Assembly: GCF_001761385.1 (NCBI RefSeq)
Contig: NZ_CP017476.1
Span: 1,043,501-1,107,500 of the forward strand
Length of the DNA stretch: 64,000 bases
Source of the DNA: Hydrogenophaga crassostreae
GTDB taxonomy: Bacteria; Pseudomonadota; Gammaproteobacteria; Burkholderiales; Burkholderiaceae_C
Direction of reading: 5' to 3'
Below are positions 18,404 through 30,900 of this stretch, piece by piece (the first letter of the stretch is position 1; each line of letters begins with the position of its first letter). Made by a program: the position numbers and the translations under genes. The notes under the pieces were generated by a model, which ran no database searches, was not told the origin of the DNA, and worked only from the letters and a program-made list of their open reading frames with translations.

Positions 18404-19084
18404 ATGCCTTCATTTCGCAAGTGGCTGCTCGCCGGGCTGCTGGTTCTGGCGCCGCTCATCATCACCCTGTGGGTGCTGGAATGGGTGGTGTCGACGCTCG
18501 ATCAGACCTTGCAGATCTTGCCGTCTCATTGGCACCCCGATGAATTGCTCGGCGTCCATATTCCGGGCCTGGGGGTGATCTTCGCATTGCTGGTGGTGCT
18601 GATCATCGGGGGCTTGGCCTCCAATTTCATTGGAAACCGGCTTGTCACCTGGTGGCATGCCTTGTTGCACCGCATTCCAATTGTTCGCTCGATTTACTCG
18701 GGAGTGAAGCAGGTCTCGGACACCTTGTTTTCCGAGAAGGGCAATGCGTTTCGCAAGGCGCTGCTGATAGAGTGGCCTCACGAAGGCATGTGGACGATCG
18801 GGTTTCTCACTGGCGTGCCTGCTGGAGATGTGCTCGGCAAGTTGCAGGGGCAGCCAGGCGGCAACGCCGAGACCGATGAGTTTCTCAGTGTCTATGTGCC
18901 GACAACGCCCAACCCCACCGGTGGCTATTTCGTCATGGTTCGGCGCAGTGCCTGTCAAGAGCTTGCAATGAGCGTGGATGAAGCGCTGACTTACATCGTG
19001 TCGATGGGGGTGATCGTGCCCGGGTCGACCAAAAAACCCCAAGTGAAGACCCTTGCCGCATCAGCGCCAGCGTCTTCTTCCTGA
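18404..19084 (+). CDS. DUF502 membrane protein
   Basis: A 226-aa inner-membrane protein with two hydrophobic helices near the N-terminus (about 8-28 and 56-80) and then a conserved cytoplasmic domain (LLHRIPIVRSIYSGVKQVSDTLF, then FLTGVPAGD, VYVPTTPNPTGGYFVMV and MSVDEALTYIVSMGV). These are standard DUF502 features; the function is unknown. It lies between fmdB and aspS and is probably cotranscribed with fmdB. Confidence 0.93.
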   Translation: MPSFRKWLLAGLLVLAPLIITLWVLEWVVSTLDQTLQILPSHWHPDELLGVHIPGLGVIFALLVVLIIGGLASNFIGNRLVTWWHALLHRIPIVRSIYSGVKQVSDTLFSEKGNAFRKALLIEWPHEGMWTIGFLTGVPAGDVLGKLQGQPGGNAETDEFLSVYVPTTPNPTGGYFVMVRRSACQELAMSVDEALTYIVSMGVIVPGSTKKPQVKTLAASAPASSS

Positions 19085-19135
19085 TATTGACCTCACGCCA
19101 ATTTGTAGGCGAACCTGCTGAAAGTAGAGATTTTC

Positions 19136-20938
19136 ATGGCCATGCGCTCCCACTATTGCGGTCTGGTGACCGAAGCCCTGATGGGCCAAACCGTTCAACT
19201 TTGCGGCTGGGTGAACCGCCGGCGCGACCATGGCGGCGTTATTTTCATTGATCTGCGCGATCGCGAAGGTTATGTGCAAGTGGTGTGTGACCCCGACCGC
19301 GCCGAGATGTTCTCGACGGCCGAAGATGTGCGCAACGAGTTCTGCGTGCAAGTGACCGGGTTGGTGCGTGCGCGTCCTGCCGGGACAACCAACGACAAGC
19401 TGAAAAGCGGTCAGATTGAAATTTTGTGCCATGAGCTGACAGTGCTCAATGCGTCGGTCACACCGGCTTTCCAGATCGACGACGAAAACCTGTCGGAGAC
19501 CACGCGCCTGACCCACCGTGTGCTCGACCTTCGCCGTCCTTACATGCAAAACAACCTGATGCTGCGCTACCGCGTGTCGATGGAAGTGCGCAAGTTTTTG
19601 GATGCCAATGGTTTCATTGACATTGAAACACCGATGCTGACCAAGAGCACGCCTGAAGGGGCTCGCGACTACCTGGTACCCAGCCGTGTGCACGACGGTC
19701 ATTTCTTTGCACTGCCGCAATCGCCCCAGCTGTTCAAGCAGTTGTTGATGGTGGCTGGTTTCGATCGCTACTACCAGATCACCAAATGCTTCCGCGACGA
19801 AGATCTTCGCGCTGATCGCCAGCCCGAGTTCACCCAGATCGATATTGAGACATCGTTCCTGGACGAGCAAGAGATTCGCGACATGTTCCAGGGCATGATC
19901 AAAACCGTGTTTCAGAACACCATGAACGTGGACCTGGGCGATTTCCCCGTCATGGCCTACAGCGAAGCCATGCACCGCTTTGGCTCCGACAAGCCCGATC
20001 TGCGCGTCAAGCTGGAGTTCACTGAACTCACCGATGTGATGGCCGATGTGGATTTCAAGGTCTTCAGCACCCCCGCCACCATGAAAAATGGCCGTGTGGT
20101 TGCTCTGTGTGTGCGCGGCGGTGCTGAAATCAGCCGCAGCGAGATCGATGCCTATACCGAGTTTGTCAAGATCTACGGCGCCAAAGGCTTGGCCTGGATC
20201 AAGGTCAATGAAGTGGCCAAAGGCAAAGACGGTTTGCAGTCGCCCATTGTCAAAAACCTGCACGACAAGGCCATTGCCGAAGTGTTGAAGCGCACCAATG
20301 CCCAAGACGGTGACATCATTTTCTTTGGCGCCGACAAAGAGAAAATCGTCAATGACGCCATCGGTGCTCTTCGCTTGAAGATTGGTCACAGCGATCTGGG
20401 CAAGAAGAATGGCCTGTTTGAAAACCGCTGGGCACCGATGTGGGTGGTGGACTTCCCGATGTTTGAGCATGACGAAGAAGCCGATCGCTGGACTGCTGTG
20501 CACCACCCTTTCACCGCACCGAAAGATGGTCACGAAGACTGGATGGTTTCCGCGCCTGAAAAGTGCATTGCCAAAGGCTACGACATGGTCTTGAATGGCT
20601 GGGAAATCGGGGGTGGGTCGGTGCGTATCCACACGGCGGCGGTGCAGCAGAAGGTGTTTGATGCGCTCAAGATCACGCCTGAAGAAGCCCAGGAAAAATT
20701 TGGTTTCCTGCTCGATGCTTTGCAGTATGGAGCACCACCCCATGGTGGTTTGGCGTTCGGTCTTGACCGCATCATCACGCTGATGACCGGAGCGGAGTCA
20801 ATCCGGGACGTGATTGCCTTCCCCAAAACCCAGCGCGCCCAGTGCTTGCTCACGCAAGCGCCCTCGGTGGTGGACGAGAAGCAGTTGCGCGAGTTGCATA
20901 TCCGTTTGCGCAACCTGGACCTGGCCAAGACAGCTTGA
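19136..20938 (+). CDS. aspS: Aspartyl-tRNA synthetase
   Basis: A 600-aa class IIb synthetase with the bacterial architecture: N-terminal OB-fold anticodon domain (GQTVQLCGWVNRRRDHGGVIFIDLRDREG), catalytic motif 2 FRDEDLRADRQPEFTQID, the GAD insertion domain (about 290-420) and motif 3 GGLAFGLDRIITLMTG. Many betaproteobacteria charge both tRNA-Asp and tRNA-Asn with this enzyme; I cannot decide its specificity here. A clear terminator follows 28 bases after the stop. Confidence 0.98.
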   Translation: MAMRSHYCGLVTEALMGQTVQLCGWVNRRRDHGGVIFIDLRDREGYVQVVCDPDRAEMFSTAEDVRNEFCVQVTGLVRARPAGTTNDKLKSGQIEILCHELTVLNASVTPAFQIDDENLSETTRLTHRVLDLRRPYMQNNLMLRYRVSMEVRKFLDANGFIDIETPMLTKSTPEGARDYLVPSRVHDGHFFALPQSPQLFKQLLMVAGFDRYYQITKCFRDEDLRADRQPEFTQIDIETSFLDEQEIRDMFQGMIKTVFQNTMNVDLGDFPVMAYSEAMHRFGSDKPDLRVKLEFTELTDVMADVDFKVFSTPATMKNGRVVALCVRGGAEISRSEIDAYTEFVKIYGAKGLAWIKVNEVAKGKDGLQSPIVKNLHDKAIAEVLKRTNAQDGDIIFFGADKEKIVNDAIGALRLKIGHSDLGKKNGLFENRWAPMWVVDFPMFEHDEEADRWTAVHHPFTAPKDGHEDWMVSAPEKCIAKGYDMVLNGWEIGGGSVRIHTAAVQQKVFDALKITPEEAQEKFGFLLDALQYGAPPHGGLAFGLDRIITLMTGAESIRDVIAFPKTQRAQCLLTQAPSVVDEKQLRELHIRLRNLDLAKTA

Positions 20939-20965
20939 GTAATGGCCACAAGCCAACCGGTCGAA

Positions 20966-20992
20966 GGGCGCTGTATCAGCGCCCTTTTTTTT
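20966..20992 (+). terminator. Rho-independent terminator after aspS
   Basis: Perfect 7-bp stem GGGCGCT/AGCGCCC (20966-20972, 20978-20984), loop GTATC, followed by eight T residues. Confidence 0.93.
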
Positions 20993-21100
20993 GCGAAAAA
21001 GAAATAGGATCTCGGTGGCGGGTACCTGTTGGCGTGGATGCCGATGCTTCAGGTGCCTGGAGATCCGCTTCTAGTGATCAGAGGGACCGTTGGCGTGGTT

Positions 21101-21580
21101 ATGGTTCAACCCCACAAAATTCCTGAATCCGTTCTCGTGGTCATTTACACCCCGGCGCTTGAGGTGTTGTTGATCGAGCGCGCCGATGCGTCAGGGTTTT
21201 GGCAATCGGTGACAGGGTCTAAAGACTCGTGGGAGGAAGCCTTCATCGACACTGCCGCAAGGGAGGTGTGGGAAGAAACCGGCCTGGATGTGCGTGGTCC
21301 CGGCTGTCAGCTAACCGACTGGGGTTTGGAGAATCGGTACGAGATCTATCCGGCGTGGCGCACACGCTACGCTCCAGGCGTCATCGAAAACCGCGAGAGG
21401 GTGTTTGGATTGCGCCTGGAGCAGGCGAAGCACGTGTGTCTCAATCCGCTTGAGCATCTGGGCCAGCAGTGGCTTCCATGGATAGAGGCAGCAGACAAAT
21501 GCTTCTCTCCATCCAATGCCGAAGCAATTTTGCTGCTTCCCTCGTTCGACCTGTCGGCTGTAGACACTCCAAGAGTGTAA
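21101..21580 (+). CDS. nudB: Dihydroneopterin triphosphate diphosphatase (Nudix)
   Basis: A 159-aa Nudix hydrolase that removes pyrophosphate from dihydroneopterin triphosphate, the step after FolE in folate synthesis. The Nudix box (GX5EX7REUXEEXGU) is intact from GSKDSWEEA to REVWEETGLD. The frame is open back to 21029, but NudB proteins start near PESVLVVIY, so I use the ATG at 21101. A GAGGGA lies 14 bases upstream, rather far, so the start is not certain. It is the last conserved gene before the accessory locus; folE is at 45.2 kb. Confidence 0.9.
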   Translation: MVQPHKIPESVLVVIYTPALEVLLIERADASGFWQSVTGSKDSWEEAFIDTAAREVWEETGLDVRGPGCQLTDWGLENRYEIYPAWRTRYAPGVIENRERVFGLRLEQAKHVCLNPLEHLGQQWLPWIEAADKCFSPSNAEAILLLPSFDLSAVDTPRV

Positions 21581-21928
21581 GTAAACGTTTCACGACAGGC
21601 TTGCCTTGATCCCTAGGCAGCGGCGTCTTCATGGGTTGTGCGATTCGGTCATTTTTGCACTGGTCAGCCCGTGTTTGTCGACCACGCTCGATTGTCCTGG
21701 GCGCACGGGCATTCAAGGTCAATTTTGGGCAGGCTGCCTGACTTCTCCGGTGAGGCGCCATGCCGAAAATGAATTCGTTAGTTTCTTGGCATTTTGCTTT
21801 TTTTACACCTAAGCCAAGAAATACATAGGGGAAAACTGTCTGTTTTTTGGTACCCTCTAGACCAATAGCACTTAAGTAACAGCTCGCCACGTCATGGTTA
21901 CGTTTGATTACTTTTATTTAGAAGCAGC
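21581..21928 (+). other. AT-rich leader region of the giant adhesin locus, no gene seen
   Basis: 348 bases without a supported gene; the short open frame at 21606-21812 resembles no protein I know. The second half is clearly more AT-rich than the surroundings. It holds a 9-bp inverted repeat (21782-21821), a GGGGAAAAC block at 21828-21836, a near-palindrome GAAAACTGTCTGTTTT at 21831-21846 and a T-rich stretch just before the ATG at 21929. It most likely contains the promoter and regulatory sites of the operon; no unambiguous -35/-10 pair can be assigned. Confidence 0.5.
21782..21821. promoter_or_regulatory. 9-bp perfect inverted repeat, candidate operator
   Basis: TTTCTTGGC (21782-21790) and GCCAAGAAA (21813-21821) are exact inverted copies, 31 bp centre to centre, or about three helical turns. 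The spacer is AT-rich. It lies 108-147 bases upstream of the giant gene start. It could be a regulator binding site or a stem in the leader RNA. Confidence 0.45.
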
Positions 21929-24900
21929 ATGAACAAGTCATACAAATCGATCTGGAATGAAACTCTCGGAACCTACGTTGCGGCGGCAGAAACCGCGACG
22001 ACCGGTGGGAGCAAGTCATCTTCGTCGCGTAAAGCACGACGCCAACCAGACCGTGCCCACTCAGGGCAACTTGCCCTGGAGCAGCGTATCGTGTTCGATG
22101 CTGCACTACCAGCAACTTTGGTTGAGGCACATGCCGACAGCGGGCCGGCTCCAGATGCAGGCGTGTTGGCTGACCTGGATCATTTGGCCGGCGAGCAGCA
22201 AGAGGCAACGCCGCCTGCGGTCGAGTCCCGGCCAGTGCCAGCGGCTGCATCGTCAACAACCGAAACCGATGAGGTCGTTGTCGGTGAAAGCGAAGCCGAA
22301 TCAGAAGCCGTAGCATCCGGCGATGCTGAAGCGGCCTCTGCGGCCGGTGAAGCTGATCCTGTCGCGTCATCTGACGTCATTTCACCGCCATCTGTAGAGA
22401 CCGAAGCTGAGACAGAAACTTCGGGTTCCGGTGCGATGGAGCCAGCATCCACTGTTGATGAGGTTGGGGCTGTAGCGACGGACGATGGGCCCGCACTGTC
22501 TGACACCGCTGAGTCTGACGAGGGGGTCGTTACGGACGATCTTTCGGTTGCCTCGATTGAGGGTGGCGCAGCTGACAGTGGTGACCACGCCAGCGAGTCG
22601 GGTGACTCAAACAGCGTTCAGGTTGACGATGTCGAAGAGTCGACGTCTGTAGTCGAGGCCGTTGAGCTCACAGTCGAGCGGGTTGAAATCGTGTTCGTGG
22701 ACGCACTGGTTGACGATGCGGCAGACGGTCTTCAGTGGCACCCGGGTGAAGTCTATGTCCTTGATGCCAATCGCGATGGGGTAGAGCAAATTGCTGAGGT
22801 GTTGAATGGCCGCACTGGTATCGATGCCGTGCACATCATCAGCCACGGCAGCGCCGGGTCGTTGACGTTGGGGTCAGCAACCCTCAACTCTGGTTCGTTG
22901 TCTGATCGATACGCCAGTGAGATGCTGGTGATCGCGTCGGCCTTGTCACAAGACGCAGATCTCTTGTTGTACGGTTGCGATGTGGCTGCAACCGAGGCAG
23001 GCGTGAGCTTTGTTGAGGCGCTGGCCTTGGCGACCGGGGCCGATGTGGCTGCATCCAATGGAGACACAGGCGCTGCGTCGTTGGGTGGCGACTGGGTTTT
23101 GGAGGCCAGGAACGCAAACGGGGTTATCGAGACCGTTGTCATCTCGGCGGAAGCCTATGCTGGCTTGTTGACAACCACTGTCAATAGTGGTTCTGGTGCT
23201 TTGCTGGCGGTGCAGTCCCGAGACATCTACAGCATCGATATCGTGACCGGCAAAGCGACCTTGCTGACGACAGTGCCAGCCACAGTGGGTGGCGTGAGCA
23301 CGGGCAACGACGTCAACTCGCTGGCTGTGGATCAAGTCAATGGCTTGATTTACTACACAAGCAACAACAGTTCTTCGACCAACGTTGCACTGTTTGCATA
23401 CAACTTCAACACCAACACCCACATTCTGGTTGACAACAATCTGACCAACAACGGCATTGTTGTTGGTGCAACAGGTGTTGGAAGCGGTGGCGCGGTGTTT
23501 GCCAATGGAACCCTGTATCTGGGTATCGAAAACAACCAGGGTGGCGACGGCACTGGGACAACAAGCGACGACACCATTTACCGCCTCACTTTCTCGAACT
23601 CGGGTACGGTGGTGAGTGGCGTGACGGTATTGGTCAACAACATTACGGGCAATGATTGGGGTGATCTGGGCTACAACCCGGCGACCAACACCATTCTGAG
23701 CGTGTCGAGCACCACTTTGGTACGGTACAACGCTACGACCGGTGCGTTCGTTGACACCTCGACCGTGACGGCAGGTTTCACGCAGCAAGGTTATGGCATC
23801 AATGGCCAGGCCTATGGGCTGGGGACCCAGATCCAGCAATACAACCCCTTGACTGGCGCCAATATCGGCTCAGCAATCAACATCACGACCAATGGCACCA
23901 CGCTGCTGCCTGGCGCGGTTTTTGATGCGGCCGGCTGGGTTCCTCCCTCGGGCACCATCGGCGACAGGATTTTCACGGACAACAACGCGAACGGCGTTTT
24001 TGACGGCACGGATACCGGCATCGCCAACGTGACCGTGCGTTTGATTGACGACGTGAACAACAACGGTGTTTTCGATGCGGGCGAGCGGATACTCGCCACC
24101 GATACAACCGACGCCTCGGGCAACTACCTCTTTGGCGTTTTGCCAAACCAAGGTGTATTGCCGGGCAACTACATTGTTCAGGTGACCGATGCCAACGGTG
24201 TCCTGGGCACGGGTCGTTCCTACACCACCGCTGGCTATGTTGCCAATAGCTTGAGAACCATCGACGCCGATATGACCCGTATCGGGTCATCCAATCTGAG
24301 CGTCGATTTCGGTTTGAACAACCGCCCGCCAGTGGATGACAACGAAACCAATGTCGTCATCGAAGACACCACGCTCACGGTGGCCGATGGCGCCGCAGGT
24401 GATTTGCTCAACAACGCCACCGATCCCGATGGCGGCACGTTGACGATCACCCAGTTCACAGTGAACGGCACCACGGTGACGGCAGGGCAGACGGTGACGA
24501 TGACGGGCATCGGAGCCCTGACGATCAACGCCAACGGCAGCTACAACTTTGTGCCAGCGCTCAACTTCACGGGCACCATTCCGGTAGCGACCTACACGGT
24601 GAGCGATGTCGGGGGGCTAACAGACACCTCCACGCTGAGGCTGACCATGATTCCGGTCAACGACCCGCCGGTCGATGGTGATGAGACCAACACGGTCACG
24701 GAAGACACGACGCTGACGGTGGCCGATGGCGCCGCAGGTGATTTGCTCAACAACGCCAGCGATGTCGATGGCGATACGCCGCTGACGATCACCCAGTTCA
24801 CAGTGAACGGCACCACGGTGACGGCAGGGCAGACGGTGACGATGACGGGCATCGGAGCCCTGACGATCAACGCCAACGGCAGCTACAACTTTGTGCCAGC

Positions 24901-27900
24901 GCTCAATTTCACGGGCACCATCCCGGTGGCGACTTACACGGTGAGCGACGGCAATAGTGGTACCGACACCTCCACGCTGACGCTGACCATGATCCCGGTC
25001 AACGACCCGCCGGTGGATGGTGATGAAACCAATACCGTGATTGAAGACACCACGCTGACCGTTGTTGACGGCCAGGCGGGTCCTCAGGGTGACTTGCTGA
25101 ACAACGCCACCGATGTGGACGGTGGTGCACTGACCATCACCCAATTCACGATCGCAGGCAGCCCGACGGTGCACACCGCAGGCACAGCGGCGGCCATCAG
25201 TGGCGTGGGCAGTTTGCAGATCAATGCCAACGGCAGCTACAGCTTCACGCCGGCGCTGAACTACACAGGGCCGATCCCTGTGGCCACCTACACCGTGTCC
25301 GACGGAGCAGGCGGAACCGACACCTCCACGCTGACGTTGACGATCACGCCAGTGAACGACCCACCGGTGGATGGTGATGAAACCAACACCGTGATTGAAG
25401 ACACCACGCTGACCGTTGTTGACGGCCAGGCGGGTCCTCAGGGTGACTTGCTGAACAACGCCACCGATGTGGACGGTGGTGCACTGACCATCACCCAATT
25501 CACGATCGCAGGCAGCCCGACGGTGCACACCGCAGGCACAGCGGCGGCCATCAGTGGCGTGGGCAGTTTGCAGATCAATGCCAACGGCAGCTACAGCTTC
25601 ACGCCGGCGCTGAACTACACAGGGCCGATTCCTGTGGCCACCTACACCGTGTCCGACGGAGCAGGCGGAACCGACACCTCCACGCTGACGTTGACGATCA
25701 CGCCAGTGAACGACCCACCAGATGCAGTGGACGACACGCAAGCGGTTGTTCCCGAGGCGGCTACAACGCTGACACTGTTGGCCAATGACTCAGATATTGA
25801 TGGTGATTCGCCATTGACCGTGATCGCAGCGAGCCTGGTCGATCCGACCCAGGGCACGCTGACCCAGCAGCCTGACGGCAGTTGGCAGTTCACGTCTGCC
25901 CCAGGCGTGTCTGGCCCGGTGGTGGTGAACTACACCATCAGCGATCCTACGGGTGCGACAGACAGTGCCGTGCACACGGTCAACGTGGCCAACCAGCCGC
26001 CAGTGATCACCGACCCGGTGCCAGGTGACCCGACCACGCCAGAGATCGACCCGGGCAATCCGAGCAACCTGGTGGTGCCGGCGGTGGACAACGTGCCAGT
26101 GGCCGTTGACCTGAACGACTACTTCACCGACCCGAACACGGGTGACACGCTGACGATCACGCCAGACCTGACGGGCCTGCCCGCGTGGGTGACGTACAAC
26201 CCGGCCACGGGTGTGCTGGGTGGTACGCCACCTGTGGACAATGCGGGTCCGGTGGTGGTGCCCGTGACGGTTGATGACGGTGCCGGTGGCACCTTCACCG
26301 GCACGGTCACGATCACGCCAGTGAACCCCGGCCCTGATGCCGTGGACGACACGCAAGCTGTGGGTCCTGTGACCCCGACCACCGTGACGTTCCTGGCCAA
26401 CGACACAGACCCCGATGGTGATCCATTGACGGTGACGGCCGCGAGCCTGGTCGATCCGACCCAGGGCACGCTGACCCAGCAACCAGATGGCAGCTGGCAG
26501 TTCACGTCCACGGTCGGCGTGTCCGGCCCGGTGCTGATCAACTACACGATCACGGACCAGGACGGAGCGACCGACAGCGCGGTGCACACCGTGGACGTGG
26601 GCAACGTGCCCCCGACCCTGATCGACCCGGTGCCAGGTGACCCGACCACGCCAGAGATCGACCCGGGCAATCCGAGCAACCTGGTGGTGCCGGCGGTGGA
26701 CAACGTGCCAGTGGCCGTTGACCTGAACGACTACTTCACCGACCCGAACACGGGTGACACGCTGACGATCACGCCAGACCTGACGGGCCTGCCCGCGTGG
26801 GTGACGTACAACCCGGCCACGGGTGTGCTGGGTGGTACGCCACCTGTGGACAATGCGGGTCCGGTGGTGGTGCCCGTGACGGTTGATGACGGTGCCGGTG
26901 GCACCTTCACCGGCACGATCACGATCACGCCAGTGAACCCCGGCCCTGATGCCGTGGACGACACGCAAGCTGTGGTGCCGGAGACGGCCACAGCGCTGAC
27001 GCTGCTGACCAACGACACCGATCCCGATGGTGATCCATTGACGGTGACGGCCGCGAGCCTGGTCGATCCGACCCAGGGCACGCTGACGCAGTTGCCCGAC
27101 GGCAGCTGGCAGTTCACGTCTGCTCCTGGTGTCTCAGGCCCGGTGCTGGTGAACTACACCATCACGGACCAGGACGGAGCGACAGACAGCGCCGTGCACA
27201 CGGTCAACGTGGCCAACCAGCCGCCAGTGATCACCGACCCGGTGCCAGGTGACCCGACCACGCCAGAGATCGACCCGGGCAATCCGAGCAACCTGGTGGT
27301 GCCGGCGGTGGACAACGTGCCAGTGGCCGTTGACCTGAACGACTACTTCACCGACCCGAACACGGGTGACACGCTGACGATCACGCCAGACCTGACGGGC
27401 CTGCCCGCGTGGGTGACGTACAACCCGGCCACGGGTGTGCTGGGTGGTACGCCACCTGTGGACAATGCGGGTCCGGTGGTGGTGCCCGTGACGGTTGATG
27501 ACGGTGCCGGTGGCACCTTCACCGGCACGATCACGATCACGCCAGTGAACCCCGGCCCTGATGCCGTGGACGACACGCAAGCTGTGGTGCCGGAGACGGC
27601 CACAGCGCTGACGCTGCTGACCAACGACACCGATCCCGATGGTGATCCATTGACGGTGACGGCCGCGAGCCTGGTCGATCCGACCCAGGGCACGCTGACG
27701 CAGTTGCCCGACGGCAGCTGGCAGTTCACGTCTGCTCCTGGTGTCTCAGGCCCGGTGCTGGTGAACTACACCATCACGGACCAGGACGGAGCGACAGACA
27801 GTGCCGTGCACACGGTCAACGTGGCCAACCAGCCGCCAGTGATCACCGACCCGGTGCCAGGTGACCCGACCACGCCAGAGATCGACCCGGGCAATCCGAG

Positions 27901-30900
27901 CAACCTGGTGGTGCCGGCGGTGGACAACGTGCCAGTGGCCGTTGACCTGAACGACTACTTCACCGACCCGAACACGGGTGACACGCTGACGATCACGCCA
28001 GACCTGACGGGCCTGCCCGCGTGGGTGACGTACAACCCGGCCACGGGTGTGCTGGGTGGTACGCCACCTGTGGACAATGCGGGTCCGGTGGTGGTGCCCG
28101 TGACGGTTGATGACGGTGCCGGTGGCACCTTCACCGGCACGGTCACGATCACGCCAGTGAACCCCGGCCCTGATGCCGTGGACGACACGCAAGCTGTGGG
28201 TCCTGTGACCCCGACCACCGTGACGTTCCTGGCCAACGACACAGACCCCGATGGTGATCCATTGACGGTGACGGCCGCGAGCCTGGTCGATCCGACCCAG
28301 GGCACGCTGACCCAGCAACCAGATGGCAGCTGGCAGTTCACGTCCACGGTCGGCGTGTCCGGCCCGGTGCTGATCAACTACACGATCACGGACCAGGACG
28401 GAGCGACCGACAGCGCGGTGCACACCGTGGACGTGGGCAACGTGCCCCCGACCCTGATCGACCCGGTGCCAGGTGACCCGACCACGCCAGAGATCGACCC
28501 GGGCAATCCGAGCAACCTGGTGGTGCCGGCGGTGGACAACGTGCCAGTGGCCGTTGACCTGAACGACTACTTCACCGACCCGAACACGGGTGACACGCTG
28601 ACGATCACGCCAGACCTGACGGGCCTGCCCGCGTGGGTGACGTACAACCCGGCCACGGGTGTGCTGGGTGGTACGCCACCTGTGGACAATGCGGGTCCGG
28701 TGGTGGTGCCCGTGACGGTTGATGACGGTGCCGGTGGCACCTTCACCGGCACGATCACGATCACGCCAGTGAACCCCGGCCCTGATGCCGTGGACGACAC
28801 GCAAGCTGTGGTGCCGGAGACGGCCACAGCGCTGACGCTGCTGACCAACGACACCGATCCCGATGGTGATCCATTGACGGTGACGGCCGCGAGCCTGGTC
28901 GATCCGACCCAGGGCACGCTGACGCAGTTGCCCGACGGCAGCTGGCAGTTCACGTCTGCTCCTGGTGTCTCAGGCCCGGTGCTGGTGAACTACACCATCA
29001 CGGACCAGGACGGAGCGACAGACAGCGCCGTGCACACGGTCAACGTGGCCAACCAGCCGCCAGTGATCACCGACCCGGTGCCAGGTGACCCGACCACGCC
29101 AGAGATCGACCCGGGCAATCCGAGCAACCTGGTGGTGCCGGCGGTGGACAACGTGCCAGTGGCCGTTGACCTGAACGACTACTTCACCGACCCGAACACG
29201 GGTGACACGCTGACGATCACGCCAGACCTGACGGGCCTGCCCGCGTGGGTGACGTACAACCCGGCCACGGGTGTGCTGGGTGGTACGCCACCTGTGGACA
29301 ATGCGGGTCCGGTGGTGGTGCCCGTGACGGTTGATGACGGTGCCGGTGGCACCTTCACCGGCACGATCACGATCACGCCAGTGAACCCCGGCCCTGATGC
29401 CGTGGACGACACGCAAGCTGTGGTGCCGGAGACGGCCACAGCGCTGACGCTGCTGACCAACGACACCGATCCCGATGGTGATCCATTGACGGTGACGGCC
29501 GCGAGCCTGGTCGATCCGACCCAGGGCACGCTGACGCAGTTGCCCGACGGCAGCTGGCAGTTCACGTCTGCTCCTGGTGTCTCAGGCCCGGTGCTGGTGA
29601 ACTACACCATCACGGACCAGGACGGAGCGACAGACAGCGCCGTGCACACGGTCAACGTGGCCAACCAGCCGCCAGTGATCACCGACCCGGTGCCAGGTGA
29701 CCCGACCACGCCAGAGATCGACCCGGGCAATCCGAGCAACCTGGTGGTGCCGGCGGTGGACAACGTGCCAGTGGCCGTTGACCTGAACGACTACTTCACC
29801 GACCCGAACACGGGTGACACGCTGACGATCACGCCAGACCTGACGGGCCTGCCCGCGTGGGTGACGTACAACCCGGCCACGGGTGTGCTGGGTGGTACGC
29901 CACCTGTGGACAATGCGGGTCCGGTGGTGGTGCCCGTGACGGTTGATGACGGTGCCGGTGGCACCTTCACCGGCACGATCACGATCACGCCAGTGAACCC
30001 CGGCCCTGATGCCGTGGACGACACGCAAGCTGTGGGTCCTGTGACCCCGACCACCGTGACGTTCCTGGCCAACGACACAGACCCCGATGGTGATCCATTG
30101 ACGGTGACGGCCGCGAGCCTGGTCGATCCGACCCAGGGCACGCTGACCCAGCAACCAGATGGCAGCTGGCAGTTCACGTCCACGGTCGGCGTGTCCGGCC
30201 CGGTGCTGATCAACTACACGATCACGGACCAGGACGGAGCGACCGACAGCGCGGTGCACACCGTGGACGTGGGCAACGTGCCCCCGACCCTGATCGACCC
30301 GGTGCCAGGTGACCCGACCACGCCAGAGATCGACCCGGGCAATCCGAGCAACCTGGTGGTGCCGGCGGTGGACAACGTGCCAGTGGCCGTTGACCTGAAC
30401 GACTACTTCACCGACCCGAACACGGGTGACACGCTGACGATCACGCCAGACCTGACGGGCCTGCCCGCGTGGGTGACGTACAACCCGGCCACGGGTGTGC
30501 TGGGTGGTACGCCACCTGTGGACAATGCGGGTCCGGTGGTGGTGCCCGTGACGGTTGATGACGGTGCCGGTGGCACCTTCACCGGCACGATCACGATCAC
30601 GCCAGTGAACCCCGGCCCTGATGCCGTGGACGACACGCAAGCTGTGGTACCGGAGACGGCCACAGCGCTGACGCTGCTGACCAACGACACCGATCCCGAT
30701 GGTGATCCATTGACGGTGACGGCCGCGAGCCTGGTCGATCCGACCCAGGGCACGTTGACGCAGTTGCCCGACGGCAGCTGGCAGTTCACGTCTGCTCCTG
30801 GTGTCTCAGGCCCGGTGCTGGTGAACTACACCATCACGGACCAGGACGGAGCGACAGACAGCGCCGTGCACACGGTCAACGTGGCCAACCAGCCGCCAGT

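Noticed and set aside
19061..20743. 560-codon minus-strand frame opposite aspS
   Set aside because: AspS is complete and canonical; the antisense product has no recognisable domain and no ribosome binding site.
21606..21812. 68-codon plus-strand open frame upstream of the giant gene
   Set aside because: No ribosome binding site, Cys/Phe-rich with no family resemblance, and it ends inside the inverted repeat region.
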